NCBI GenBank assembly: GCA_002102555.1
Contig: MCFL01000061.1
Location: forward strand, 1-64,000
DNA length: 64,000 nucleotides
Source: Catenaria anguillulae PL171
Taxonomy: Eukaryota; Blastocladiomycota; Blastocladiomycetes; Blastocladiales; Catenariaceae
Reading direction: 5' to 3'
The notes below the pieces were generated by a model. The model was not told where the DNA came from. It ran no database searches and was given only the letters and a program-made list of their open reading frames with translations. Each line of letters begins with the position of its first letter. Positions within the stretch are counted from its first letter, which is position 1. The position numbers were made by a program, and so were the translations under genes. This document shows positions 20,934-33,350 of the stretch, in pieces.

Positions 20934-21982
20934 TTAACGCAACAATCCGCTGGCCGACTTGCGCGGTGTCCTACCCGGCGACGGGACAGGCGACCCACCA
21001 GCCTTGCTCGAAGCGGGTGCTGCCGGCAATGGCTTATTGCTGGCCAACTTGACATTCCCAACCATCTTTCCCTTGCCACTCCCGACCCATCGCGTCCTCA
21101 AATCCGTCACAAGCACCTGGATGATCAGCACAACCACGGTAAACGCACACGCCATTCCCTGTGCCGTTGCCCGGTCGATGACGTCGTATCGCATGGCAAA
21201 CGTGTACGCCACAGCAACCACGGCAGCCAGCTGGACGTCCAGCGACACCTTGGGCGTGCCGAGCGTCCACGACCGCTGCGTGATTCCAAACACGGCATTC
21301 AAAATGCCGCCGCCACATCCCGACAGCGTGCCGCAAATCAAGCACGCGACAATTGAGTTGGACAAGGGAGGGGCCGACCGGACTTGAATGGAATCCACGG
21401 CAAAAGCCGTGATGGCAAGTGAGCGGCGAATGCCATCGCCAATGGCGCACACGATTTTGAAGGGCAAGCCTGAGAAATTGGCCACATGGACGGCGGGCGT
21501 GAAGCGGAAGAGGAGGTACACGGCCGTGTGGACGGCGAGCAGGTCATCTTGCGCGAGCCATGAGGGTGTGCGGGCGAGAAGCATGGACGCCATGGTGGTG
21601 CCGCCAAACGAAAGGACCATGACGGCGACCCAGGTGTGCAGGAGCGAGGTTTCTGGGTGCATGTTGTTGAAGAGGTTGGTACAAACTCTGTGACGATAGA
21701 CGTGACGGGCGGTCAGAATGGCAAGGCAAACAAAAAAAAGCTGGCGAACGACAGGGTCGGGAAAGGGTCGTACTTTGCAGCGTGGAGGGCCGCGACCCAG
21801 GAAAAGAAGATGGGTCCGAGGTTGAATCCGTATGTTTTTGCCTGAGATGGGATCAGGGACAGGCCGTCGAGCAAAGCAGCGGCGGTCACCTTGTCGAGGG
21901 CGAATTCGCCAAGGTAGGACTGCATTTGGGTCGTGTACTGGCTGACCAGGAGCTGCAATGAGGTTGTCACGTCTGTTGCCAT
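20934..21982 (-). CDS. TRIC-like intracellular monovalent cation channel, copy 2
   Basis: Paralogue of the gene at 515-1563, similar through the whole membrane region (for example LFNNMHPETSL, GCGGGILNAVFG, the Trp after it, YTFAMRYD). Exons 21982-21774 and 21687-20934, 86-bp phase-2 intron, 320 aa. The intron falls after SWVAALHAA, whereas copy 1 is continuous there and instead has an intron 35 residues later, where copy 2 is continuous. The C-terminal tail is again basic and Pro/Ser-rich, ending with SPVPSPGRTPRKS, nearly identical to copy 1. Role as for copy 1: K+ counter-current across internal membranes. Transposon right end lies 245 bp beyond the stop. Confidence 0.72.
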
Positions 21983-22499
21983 GATTGTTTCCGTACTTGG
22001 CTCACTCAGGGAGGAGTGCTGGAATGTGTATGTGGATGGAGGATGAGGCTGGTTTCGCGAGCGGGTCAATGGGTGGGGCCAACGCAAAACAGCCTGAGGG
22101 ATGCAGATGACGGGGAGGGTAGTGCCGAGAGTATTCTTTGTTTTGCGTCAAGTCTTCATGGGTATGCTGCTTGACACATTAATGGTTGCATGCGCATATG
22201 TATTCCGCGACGTAGGTAATCTATACCAATACACGTTGGTGGCAGGAAGACCTTGATCGACGGACCACCGAGCACTTGTTGTTGGCAAATGAAAGTGTCT
22301 CACTCTCATGTTTGGGTCGCATTGGGCGGCACTGAGTCACACCATGACTGTGCCCCTAATTCCTGCTCGCCTCATAAAGCTGTGACTGACCTCGTTCCCT
22401 CCACTCGGTCCCTTCTCTTGTGCGCCGACATCCTCATGCATGCATACCATGGCTTACCCGCATCTCACATAAAGAAAAAACTATTCACTGCTCTCCATA
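21983..22499. other. Divergent intergenic region, no gene seen
   Basis: About 517 bp separating the divergent TRIC-like copy 2 and the small coiled-coil gene. Confidence 0.4.
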
Positions 22500-22907
22500 A
22501 TGATGGGACTCGGCAAATCATGTATGTGACCCACGCTCCACCACTTGTAGTCATCCTCCGCCATTCGCGGACTCACTCACTCAATCATCTAACGTGAAAC
22601 AGCGGCCTCTGAAGGCACCCCAACCGCCGACGCAAAACGCATTGAAGACCTCGAAGTCGAAATCAACAACACGCTCCGTGGCGCCAAATCCATCCGCTCC
22701 GACTTGGACAAGGCACGCACCATGCTGCACCATATCGACCGCCGAATCGTTGAGGCAGAGTGCCGTCAGGACGCGTTTGCTCGCGACGGGAAAGAGCGCG
22801 GGTGCAACTTGAACGCGTTGCGCGACAACAAGCATCGGTTGCAGAATGTGGTGGACGAGTTGCAGCATCAGATTTCGGGCATCAAGTCGGCTGAGAGGTC
22901 CGAGTAG
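22500..22907 (+). CDS. Small coiled-coil protein, unknown
   Basis: Two exons: a 22-bp first exon (22500-22521, MMGLGKS) joined across an 81-bp intron (GTATGT...ACAG) to 22603-22907; 108 aa. The join gives SSASEGTPTADAKR in frame, and the second exon has no start codon of its own at its beginning, which supports the small exon. The product is almost wholly helical with heptad-like Leu/Ile/Val spacing (EDLEVEINNTL... through ...LQHQISGIKSAERSE), one Cys pair, and no membrane segment. It could be a small subunit of a larger assembly; I cannot name it. Confidence 0.6.
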
Positions 22908-24155
22908 GTGTATTGTATGTTGTTGTAGCGGAATGATCGAATCGACTAGAGAAAGTCATCGTCTGTCCAGTTGCAGGAAGGGGGCTTCGAGTTGTTTTGT
23001 CATGTACCTATGTAAGTCTTTCTTCCTGCTGCGGGCGCTGTGGGAATGTGGGATGATAATCGGCACCATTAACTCTGCTGTCTCGAGTGGTCGAGTCGAA
23101 GAGATGACCGAAAAAATGCAAGTGAAAACAAACCAGGCAGTTTGAATGGTTGCACTCAGCCAGGCACTCGCTCGCAGATCACACACGAGAGAAACTGATC
23201 AGAGTGGCAAGTGAAACATGATCGTTCCGACATCTGGCGCCGCGATAAGGCTTCAAGCTGGCTGACACGAGACGTGGAAATGGGCCAACGACCTGGTGAT
23301 GTCGGCACTGTTGGGCGTGGGAGCATTGATCGGATGGACTCGAAGTTCGGGAACGGAAAAAAAAAAAAAAGCCCAGTGATTGGCAAGGCAATGGCCGATG
23401 GACTAGAGGATGGCGACGGTGGACGGCTGCGGCCGCAGCTGCTCACCAAATGCTGGGAGCGTGTGCGCGTCACGTCACGTCGCAGCACGTGCTGCTGGTT
23501 TGCGGTGAGCATACAGGCTCGCCAGGGCAAGATGGCTGGAGCTATGTGGCCGTGTAAATGGAATGGGGACGTTGGACCGGGTCGGTCGGTACATACTCGG
23601 CCCAGAGTATGGTAGGGTGATGGGAAAGGTGGCGATTCGACGCTGAAGGACCCAGAACCGCCTCCTCACTGTCTCTCAGAGGTTCGGAACCGCCCCGTAA
23701 GTCTTCAAGTCGGTCAGTTTTGCTTCGTTGCCACATATGCAGTACATATTTACAGACTTGATCTGTACTCATTGTCTCCCATTTTCTTTCCACTTGCTTG
23801 GCTAGGTGCTTGTGCCACGTTTTATCTCCACTTTGGAAACGGATTCGGAACCAAACACGAGCTTTGAACAGCCCATCCATCGCCCATCGCGCGAACAAGA
23901 AGCAAGAGCAAAAGTGAAAAGTGGAAAAGTGGTGCCTGGCTTGGCTCATTGGCTGTCCCTAATCGCTTTCGTCATTTTTATTATCGTCAACTTGCCCTCT
24001 CATCTCAACTGTGTTGTGCCTTCGGTCAAGCTCTCTCTGTTGCACTCTCACTTGCACTCGACTCTTTACGCCCACTTATTTCATTACAGCAAGCAGCTCC
24101 AAAAGAGTGCAGTCAGCCGCCATTTACCATTCGTCCAGAGTCGCTCTGCTCCATA
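22908..24155. other. 1.25-kb intergenic region
   Basis: No gene recognised. Contains a 15-base A run near 23357-23371 and, from about 23950, pyrimidine-rich sequence that is probably the leader of the next gene. Confidence 0.4.
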
Positions 24156-25893
24156 ATGATGGCCACCCCCGCTCCCGCCACCCATCCCGCGGCCAATGCC
24201 AATGGTCCCCCGCCCACCCGGGTGCTCCCCGCCGCCGCTGACCAACAGCAGCAATACCAGCAGCAGCAGCAGCAGTACCAGCAACAGCAGCAGGGCTCGT
24301 CGTCATCGTCCCTCAACGTCCCGCAAGCCAACCAAACCAATGGCGCCCTCTCGCCCCGAGTTGTTGGCCAACAAGGCTCGCGCACACCCCTGACCCGTGC
24401 CAACCGGTCCTACCCGGGGTCCATTGCCGGCACGCCCTCGGCCACGCCCGTCAGCTCGCCCCGTGGAGCCGCTACGCCCTCGGCCGCTCCATCGGTTGCC
24501 GCAGTGGCTGCCCAGTCTTTGCCTGTGGTGCCTGGGTATGAAATGGCCGTGCTCAACGAAGGTAAGTTTTTCGCCTGACGGTGATAGTGCACAAAAGTGC
24601 ACCCTATCTTGTGCACCGCATACTTCATTCAATGTGACTCATGCCTGCTATGCCAACCGTCACATAGAAACGTTCATCCCTTGCCCCCATGCCATGCCCC
24701 AAGGCTCGGAGCCCGCACCGCTCCTCAAGCGCAAAAAGTCGCTGTTCCGCCGCAAATCCATGCGCCACCAGCTGCAAGCTGAGGTGCAAACCCAGGCCGA
24801 CCCGGACTTGGCCGACGAGGACATGGCCACCCTCGGCCGCCACGCCCCCGAGGAGGTGATGGGCCCGCAAGTCGATGCCATCTTGACCTTTTTGAACCGC
24901 GAGCTTGCGCTCAAGCCTGCTTCCTACTCTCATGCCTTGTTTTCGTACGCCCTCGATGGCGTGGCAGAGGCCGTCGAGGAGAGGCGCAGTGTCATGTGGA
25001 TTGCACAGCCCTTGATTGTGACGGACGGTACGCATGATTCCATCATGGGCTATTCTTGGATTCCATGCTGACTGACGCTTGTGACCCCGACAACCATAAC
25101 AGAAATTGAACCCATGCTCGACGCCGACCCAACATTCACCGACTCGGACGCTGCGCCTCCGGCGCCCTGGACCGTCGACTTTGAGTCTTGTCTGCCTTCG
25201 ACCTTTGAATCCACCTTCGAAGTGTCGCTCGAAGTGCCCAACACCAACATGTACCGGACGTGCTTCTACTGCGAAGGCCGCGGAACCTGCAAGTGCACTG
25301 CGTGCTCGGGCAACGCCCTCATCTTGTGCAAGCCCTGCAAGTCGACGGGCACGGCCAAGAACGGCGCCATGTGCGAAGGGTGCCAAGGCCTGGGCTGCAA
25401 GACGTGCGAAAAGTGCCGCAACTCTGGCCGCCACCAGTGCCCGTTGTGCCAAGGACACGGCGCCCTGCGCGTGTTTTTGATGCTGCGCGCCGTTTGGGAG
25501 CGCCACGTGTCGCGACTCGTCGACTCGAACGGGTACCCGTTGCAGCCGGAATCGCCCATGGGCGACTTGTTGGCCGAGGTCGATGCGCAGTTTGCCGCCA
25601 CCAACGTGCTGGCCTTGCCGCAGGACATGGATGCCACCACCACGCAAGAGGTGACAAAGTTCGCCGAGGCGCTCCGCGCACACATTGCAAAGGACATGCA
25701 GCCCGCGGCCTGGGTCCGGTCGTTTGCTTACAACATTCGCGTTGTGCCCTTGTTTGAAATGGTGTACTTGCGGCGCAAGGTGTTTTTGCAGAAGAAGAAG
25801 GCCAGGTACTTGGTCTATGGCAACAATGTCCGCGGTGTTTTGAGGATGGGCAGTGGCGCCGGACCGCAGGTCGGTGTCAAGGGCGGCCGGTAA
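24156..25893 (+). CDS. SSUH2-like Cys-rich zinc-ribbon protein
   Basis: Three exons: 24156-24561, 24668-25027, 25103-25893 (introns 106 and 75 bp), 518 aa. The N-terminal ~135 residues are low-complexity, with Gln runs encoded by CAG repeats at ~24242-24295 and Ser/Ala/Pro stretches. From ~residue 305 there is a DnaJ-like array of CxxCxGxG-type repeats (CEGRGTCKC, CPLCQGHGALRVF), followed by the family-typical LRAVWERHVSRLV and a C-terminal α/β region. This arrangement matches SSUH2 homologues of animals and protists, whose function is not well established. The zinc-array is expected to bind Zn. Both exon joins keep frame through single-base phases (E at each junction). Confidence 0.68.
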
Positions 25894-26239
25894 GCCAAGC
25901 TGCCCATGTTTCCCACCACTTGCCTGCTTCTTTATCTGTGTTGTTTGACCTTCTCCTCAACTCGCATCGTTTGCCCTTGTTCCGTCTTGTTGTTCTTGCT
26001 GTTCATCGTTCGTTGATGCAACTCTTTTTCTGCTGCCAGTCTCGCCCTCGCCGCCTTCAAGTTGTGCCCTGCCCCTCGTTTCTCCACTCGTATCTATTAG
26101 ATTTGCCCTTCAGTTACCACCTCATCTCACTGCTGTCCCATTTCTCCCCCCCCCCATTTTATCCGATAAACCAAACGCTTGGAATGAAATTGTGGAAATA
26201 CATTACTGTAGAATCATCGTAGGTGACCCACACAAACAT
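25894..26239. other. Pyrimidine-rich 3' region, no gene seen
   Basis: T/C-rich spacer between convergent genes, including a CCCCCCCC run near 26147-26155. Confidence 0.4.
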
Positions 26240-27044
26240 TCACAACTTGCCAGCAAGCTTTTCCCTCACCGCAACGGGCACCTCTCCTGCAGCTTCCTCA
26301 TCGACCATCCACACCAACTTGCGTTGCTCGCCCTTCAACCCTTCCAAGGGCCTAGCAATCGCCGCGGGATACCCGCTCTTTTCGCCCTTGGTCATAATCT
26401 CACCCAACACGGGTGCCTTGCCCTTGCCCGTCGTCACATACACGACCGTCAAGGCATTGTGCTGAATCTCGGCCAAGCCGAGCGTGATACGTGCCGCGGG
26501 CGGCTTTGGCGAATCGGTGATGGCCACGACGCGGGGCCACGTGGGCGAGTGCTCGGCGGAATCAATGGCCGATTCCGTCATGAGCCGATGGCCAGGGAAC
26601 AAGGAACACGTATGGCCATCGGGGCCCATGCCCAGCAGCGCCAAGTGAATCGGGCCGGGCGGAAGACGGGAAGCATAGTCCTTGGCCGCGGCCCCGGGTC
26701 GCCCACGAGCGCCTCGTTGATGGCCACGATTTGGGTGCTGGCGTCGAGGCCAGGGATGCCGTGCAGGAAGGCGTCGTAGCAGCCTTGTAGTTTGAGTCTG
26801 CGTGGGCGTGCGGGACGCACCGCTCGTCAGCAAAAATGAAGCGCCAGCGGGAAAAGTCGATCGAGGTGAGATGCGGGGCGAGCGCTTGGCCAAGCGTCGT
26901 GGGCAAGGAGCCGCCAGACAAGGCCACCACAAAGTAGGGCGAAGCGGGCGTCGGCGTGAAGCGCGCAAACGTCGACAGGATCAGCGTCGCCAGGTGCGGG
27001 GCAAGGGCGGCCGAGGTTGGGTAGACTTGCAGGTTGGGTTGCAT
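26240..27044 (-). CDS. 6-phosphogluconolactonase (frame broken twice)
   Basis: Second enzyme of the oxidative pentose phosphate pathway, hydrolysing 6-phosphogluconolactone. Start ATG 27044 (MQPNLQVYP). Motifs in order: VVALSGGSLP, FIFADERCVP, then LLGMGPDGHTCSLFPGH and a normal C-terminus. The three parts lie in three successive frames: restoring one G near 26783 (giving NYKGCYDAFLHG) and one near 26693 (giving VGDPGAAAKDYA) yields an intact 268-aa enzyme of normal length. Both sites are in G/C runs, so missing bases in the assembly are more likely than a pseudogene. No intron seen. Confidence 0.92.
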
Positions 27045-27467
27045 CTGGGTTGGGTGGGCGGGCAGGGATGACGGCGTGATCAGCTTGGATCGCGTGAGGC
27101 GGCAGCCAAAAGACGGTATTGATCGGGACAGAGGCGTACGTTGGGAAGTACGGTTGGGTCCTTGAAAATTGACTGTGCTGTCGACAATTGAATGTGTATT
27201 TACAATGTACAATGTGAGAGAGCGAATGTTATACCTCCCGCGGTTTTCAAGAGTGGAGGCCTGGACTTGGTAATAATGAGATGTTGCGAGGCGCGAGACA
27301 TCATGACAAAGCCAACCCCAACCGACTCACCTTGTCATTCCGACATCATGATGTCTGGGTCTGTTTTTGGCCAATGAGTGCTGTCGAAAAATGACAGTGG
27401 ATTGGTGAATTGTAATACATAGTCACGCTCAATACTCATACATAATGAAGCCAGGAGATGCACGCAA
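27045..27467. other. Intergenic, no gene seen
   Basis: About 420 bp between two minus-strand genes: promoter of the lactonase and 3' end of EFL1. Confidence 0.4.
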
Positions 27468-30400
27468 TCACTTCTTGAGTGTCCTCTGCTTCTCTGCATC
27501 CTTGACAATCTTCTCGCCCTCCACCAACATGCCCTTGCGCTTCCTGACCTGATCTACATACCGCTTAGCCACATTCTCTTTGTCGGCCACACTGCCCAAA
27601 TCCTCAAGCTCCAACTCTGTGCTCGGCACCCAATACGGATCCAAATCCAAAACCTCATACCCGGCGAAAATCAACTGTGGCGTGGCTCCACCACTTGTGC
27701 GCTTGCGAATGTCCTCGGCAAACCCAAACGACTCGACCACAGGCATACTCGCCTGGACCACGAAATACGGCGTGCCCTCACGCATCTCCTCGGACAAAAT
27801 CTTTCCCCTACGCTTTGCTACGGCCGTGTACACGAGCCCGAGCGTGTCGTCAAGACACTGGATCTGGCACGCATACGTGGCGAGCAGCAGCCGGGGCGAC
27901 CGGCCCAGGAACGCGTCGCGACACCCGTCACGCACCGTGCTCAGCAGCTGGCCCAGGGTCGCATTGTTGGCGGCTGTGTTGGCGTCCGAGTCGGCGTGAA
28001 CAACGAGCCAGTCGACCGACTCGATAATCAGGGCAACGCCTTGCATGGGCTCGCCACAAAGCGGGCCTTGCGCAGTGGCCAGCTGGAATCCCGTAACAAT
28101 TGCATTGTCCCACTCGGCCAGCTTGCCGACAGCAGCTGGTCCACGTCGTTGCTACCGAATCGGTCAGGCAAGACCCACGTGGGCCGGGAGCTGGTGTATC
28201 CAGGCACTTTGTTGATGAGCAGGTTGGGCCGCACCGCTTTGGGCCCAGTGCCCACACGCGCGACGCCAGGTTGGTCCAGGGTTCTGGGTCAAGGTTGTCA
28301 TCTTCCTTGATGGATTCGGCAAGAGCGGCATCGAGCTTGTGTAAAAAGTCGGTCGCTTGCGGGGCGTGCGACTCTGGGTCGCTCGTGATGGATTTCAGGA
28401 GTTGCTCCGAGGCAAGAATCAGGTCCGTGATGGGCTTTGGGATGGGCAGCGAGCGGATGCGCACGGTGCAGAGCTTGTTGGGCGTGGTGACTTTGATTGT
28501 GCCCTGTGGCAGATCTGGTTGGCATTCAAGCGGCGAGTCAGTGTAAGCGGAACCACCATCACCGGAAAAAACAAATAGGGGGAAAGAAGGACTTGGCATA
28601 CCAGAGTCGGGTGCAACCTGGAACTGCGGCTGCGGCACCGCCTCAACAATTGTCTCCCGGAATGGCACAATGGGCGCTCCGACCTGAATCGCACACTTTG
28701 CAAACCTCTCCCTCAAATCCACCAGACACCGCTCCAAATGCAACTCGCCGCTCGTCGACACCACGTGCTCGCCCGTGTTTTGCACCACCACCTCCACGGC
28801 AGGATCGCTCTGGTTGAGCAACTTGAGCCCCTCGACGAGCTTTGGCATATCCTGTGGATTGCGGGGCTCCACGGCAACGCGCACAATGGGCGCGGCGTGC
28901 GAGTCAAGCGCAGCCAGTGACGGGCATGCAAGCACGGACGAGAGCGTGGCCGACTTGAGCACAGCGCGTTCAAGGGCCGGGCCGCCAATGCCAAACAAGT
29001 TGCCGGCAACTACTTCGGATGTCTCTTCAACGTCGCGGCCCATGAGAATGTACAGCGAATCCACTTGCACTTGTGTTGCGTGTTGTGGTGGCGAAGACGC
29101 CGTAGATTCGTCAGTCGCGGTCATGGGGTCGTACTTTGGGCCAAGCACCCAGATTTGTCGCCGAGCTTGAGCCGCCCAGAGTACAGCCTGGCCATGCCAA
29201 TCATGACCTCGCCATCCGCTTTTGCGCCCACCTTTGCTTGCTCCTCGCCCTGGAGCTTTTCTGCCTCGGCAATTGCTTCGCGCGTCGCGGCCGCCAACTC
29301 GTCAGGTGTCATTGGATGGTCGCTGTCGACGCCGCGCGCCGCCAAAATGGCCTGGCGCCTTGCACGCAGTTCGTCGGCAGTCAAGGATTTGGGCTTGTGC
29401 TGTGGCAACGAGCTCGCGGGAATGGCAATCAGTTTGCTGAGAAACGCAACCACGGGGGCCTCGGCACGCGTGTCGCAGTCGTACACGGCTTGGCGCAGGG
29501 CGGCCAGGCCGGGGTTGGCGGCAGGTGTGTCCGAGTCGAGCATGGGCAAGGCTTTGGGCAAGCGCTGGGGCTGTGCTTGCTGGGGCGAGGGCACGTGTTG
29601 GATGACAGAAACGAGAATGGTGGATGAGAGCGGGAGCCAAGAGGAAAGCACAGAGTTGACGAGGGCAAAGGGCGAGGTGGACTTCTTGTGCATGTCGCGG
29701 ATGATGAGAGGTAACTTGAGTTTGAGAGCGGTGATGATCTTTTCCAGTTTTTCCGTGTCGCTATGTACAACGAGCGGGGTACGAGCGTCAACGAGAAGGA
29801 ATCAAGTGAAGCAACTGCAACTTGGAGCATACACTTGGTCTGGGACTGCAGAGGTGACGGCCAATCCACACGCCTCGTAAATGGCCCACACATTGTCGAG
29901 CATAAACTGCACGGCCAAGGGTTTCAGCGAGCGGCCCTTGAGTTGCGACGGTTGCAAAATGCGTTTGGTTTTGGGATCGAGGTAGTATTCGCCCCAGAGA
30001 AACTTGAGGAGCGCTTCTTCCTTGATTTTCAGTTTTGCGGCGTACAGGCGGGCAAAGTATTGGATCCTGTCATGAGAAATGAAGACACACGGGGGTTTAC
30101 GAGTCAAGGGCAATGCTGGAAGGGAGAAACTGAGCAAAGAATTTCAAATGTACCGGAACGCCCAGCCGTGAATGGCGCTCGCAAAGATGACATTGCCCGC
30201 TTGCGGCGCAAAGTAAATGCCCTCGTCATCAATTTCATCATCGTCCTGATCTGGGCTCACACCTTGGTCATCTTCGGCGACATCTTGGTGCGCGTCCACA
30301 CCCTTTGACGGCGTTGTTGATCCCGGGCGACTTGCTCCACGACTGCTCCCGCCACCGCCGCGAGCCGCATCCTTTTCGACCAAGTCGGACTGGAAAAACG

Positions 30401-30947
30401 TGCCCATGACCGCATTGGCATGCTGAATGATCTTTGCCATGTGGGTGTATGCCTCGTGCGGAGTCATTTTCAAATCGGTAATGAGGCGATCGACCTTGTT
30501 GATGACCAAAATAGGCTTGATACGCTCGACCCAGGCCTGATGCAGGACCGTGTGTGTTTGTGTGCACACGCCCTCGACCGCATCGACGAGCACAAGAGCG
30601 CCGTCGCACAAGCGTGAGGCAGTGGATACTTCGGAGGTGAAATCAACGTGGCCAGGGCAGTCAATGAGGTTGACGAGGTAGTCGATATCGGCGTCGTCCG
30701 AGTTGCGGACTTTGAAATGCAGGGCAATGGCCGACGACTTCATGGTGATGCCGCGCTGCTGCTCGTCGGGCCGCGAGTCGAGGTATCGGATCTGGCCCGA
30801 CTGCTTGGTGGAGATGATGCCGTTGGTGGCGAGCAGCGAGTCGGACAGGGTGGTTTTGCCATGGTCGACGTGGGCCAGGATGCAGATGTTGCGGAGGCGG
30901 GCGGGGTCCTGCTGGATGGACTGGACTTGGGCGGCAGTGACGGGCAT
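27468..30947 (-). CDS. RIA1: Ribosome assembly GTPase EFL1/Ria1 (three apparent frame breaks)
   Basis: EF-2-like GTPase that, with Sdo1/SBDS, releases Tif6/eIF6 from pre-60S subunits in the cytoplasm. Exons 30947-30154, 30066-29833, 29760-28602, 28514-27468 (introns 87, 72, 87 bp). GTP-binding motifs AHVDHGKT, DCPGH and NKVD are intact; an acidic insert follows the G4 region, as in EFL1 and unlike EF-2. The elongation-factor domain IV/V segments GFQLATAQGPL and YWVPSTE close the protein. Conserved sequence changes frame near 29155 (one A missing: LGDKIWVLGPKYDP), near 28234 (one G: GPKRVRPNLLIN) and near 28130. With these restored the product is ~1078 aa, near the yeast length of 1110. Read as assembly deletions. 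Confidence 0.93.
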
Positions 30948-31405
30948 GGTGAATTCAGTGGTGTGGGCTATTACCTCATGGGTGTCTGTGCATTGAGTGA
31001 ATGAATGACTGCTGATGCACAGCCGCTGGGTGCTGCTTGCTTATGAATTGAAGGATGCAAGACCAGATGCGTATTTACACGATATTAACACATCAACACC
31101 TCGTGATCCGTCTCCATGGACAACTGGAAAACTTGAACAGTGAAGTTGACTCAACTCATTCGGTTTGAGTCACAATCAATAAACACTTGCCCCTACACTT
31201 GCCATAGTGCTCGCATATGCTCGCTTCGGCCCCTTTAAGTCAATACTTGATGAAAAGTCAAACAGAAAATGTATGTACAAGCTGGGATCCCCGGTGCGAG
31301 ATCCATCAAGAAATCGCCCAAGACAATTCGGTTGGGCAAGGGGTATTAACGTTATCGACAAAACTCCGTCGGCTGCACTCACAGGCAGACACTTCCCATT
31401 CAACA
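30948..31405. other. Intergenic, no gene seen
   Basis: About 460 bp upstream of EFL1; AT-richer, presumably its promoter plus the 3' end of the next minus-strand gene. Confidence 0.4.
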
Positions 31406-31941
31406 TCACGCACTGACACTCGATCCCGGCCAAACAACCCGAACGGGCTTTCTTGCCCAACCTTCCCCTCGGCTCCTCATCCACTCGTCAAACTTGCGCT
31501 TTCCCTCCTTTCGTGCCTCCTCCACATCTCTGCGCTTGGCTCCCACACCTTTGCATCCTCGGCCAATACACGATCCAACCGCTCTCGGCTCACGCCGCCT
31601 TCCTGAAACTTGCGTTTGCGCATTGCAACCACCTCGGCATACTCGCGGTCCACGGCACGCAGCATGTCGCGTGTCCACTGCGCCACTTGTGTCTGGTACT
31701 CGAGCCGCGCGTCCGCGTCTTCGCGCGTTTGGCTGACGCGCGCGTGCATGGGGGTCGAGGTCAGGGCAATGCCGAGGCCCAAGGCCAGCACGATAGAGAG
31801 TGGGTGACGTTGTAGCCGCAGCGCACGCGTCAGCAAGGGTTCCGATGTCGTTGAAGAGGCGGCGGCCGCCGTTAAAGCAACGGGTCGCAAGGGTGGCGTC
31901 AGGCCGAGACGCGCGCGGAGGAGTGCTGGGTGAGCGTGCAT
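31406..31941 (-). CDS. Small putative mitochondrial membrane protein, unknown
   Basis: Start ATG 31941. The first ~45 residues are Arg/Leu/Ala-rich without acids (presequence-like), followed by one hydrophobic segment (SIVLALGLGIAL, about 49-60) and a long charged helix. In the direct frame it stops at 31477 (154 aa), but one G restored near 31548 (AEDAKGVGAKRRDVEEARK) continues a natural charged helix to 31406, about 178 aa. The second half of the helix is rich in Lys/Arg/Glu with KRKFDEWM. No family recognised. Confidence 0.55.
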
Positions 31942-33350
31942 GATGCGTGATGGTCGGGTAGGCAGGGAGTGATATGGGTGTACGTGGGACTTGGGAGAGG
32001 TAGATAGTTCGAGTAGGGAGATAGGTCCACCAAGCAGAGCGGAAGGCAGTGTTGCGGCTTTGAAGGGTCTCTTGGGTGTTGCAAAGGAAAAAAAAAAAGG
32101 TCACGCGGGACAATTTTTGTTCTTGGGCGAGTTCTCGTGGGGCTTTGCATTGACGGGCGCACAGGCGGTGGCCGAGTCAAAAACGCTGCTTCATGGGAAC
32201 CACAGTGGCGATGTTAATGAGTAATGTGTGGCCGATCGCACATGGTCATGCAGCCTCAATCCGGCATGTTGCTTCTGGCTGCAGAAAAAACGGCCAGACG
32301 TACAATAGAGGCAATTCGCCTGGAAATTGAAAGGATCAGAATATCAGAAAACAAGGATTTGCTTGTGAGTGCCTTTTGCCAAAGTGTGGGCATCAGGCCG
32401 TTTTGTACCATTTCGGCTGGCAGGAGGCGTGAGACTGACTTGTCAAACAACGGTGGCGACATGGACCCTGCAAGTGCGGCCATTCAGGAGAGCTTGCTGG
32501 GAGATGTTGAATTCGAATGCACCAAGGCAGGGATGCATAATCAGAATCCCCATGGCGGATATGGAGGCGCTTAAACCTAAGAGCTCCTCGACAGTCATCA
32601 GCAACGCATGACAAGGAATGACATGATGTGGCTGTGCTGCTCGTCACGAATGTCTCGCGATTGTCCCTTCCTATTCGTGCGAACAATGAGTTGATCACTA
32701 ATGTGGTGAGACATGCCATGGGTGGCCAACTTCACACCCCGGATTTCTGCACATTGGGCCCACACTCACACCAGTAGGTGTTTCGAGTACAGACCCTTGC
32801 TTTCTCTATCCTCGACTCACGCAGGCCACCTCGCCGACTTGGAAGCGCAGGTGATTTGGCCTAACGACCCGAGTTTTCCGCCACATCATCCGCTTCCGAA
32901 GCGATCAGTAGGCTATCCTCATGACATGCCCATTTCCTTTCTCGTCTTGATTAAATTCAATCTTGGAGTGCAGCAGACCAACCACGGCTATCTTCCACCA
33001 GATGTGACATGTATACCAGGTACGCGAGCCTTTTTTTTTTCAGAGACAGACGCGAGACTTCGGACGCGTTCGTCTCGCTTCCACCACTTGTCGCCAAGTC
33101 TGCCAAGTCATGAGCCACCAGTGTGCTATGCCCTGCTCGGTGAGCCTCGGCAATTACACCATGCCGAGAGGGCGCGCTACCTGGATGCAAGCGGAAAGCG
33201 CTCATGTTTGGCTCGGTATAAGATGGGCCTGATCCCCCGTGGCCTTCACCCTCTAATTGATGCAGTAGAGCCTTCAACCTATCACTGACTTCCAGTCTCA
33301 CCCCCCCCCCCCCCTATTCAATCATTCCCTCACTTTCCAAACCCGGAATC
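31942..33350. other. 1.4-kb intergenic region
   Basis: No gene I can support. Open frames such as 32713-33288 plus are uncharacterised and cross A/T homopolymers. Contains an A run near 32088-32098, a T run near 33031-33040, and the C tract listed separately. Confidence 0.4.
33301..33314. repeat. 14-base poly-C tract upstream of a start codon
   Basis: Uninterrupted run of C ending 36 bp before the ATG at 33351; probably within the 5' leader. Its length may be unreliable in the assembly. Confidence 0.9.

Noticed and set aside
32713-33288. 191-codon plus-strand frame
   Set aside because: Crosses a long T run, shows no conserved motif, and no splice structure supports it.
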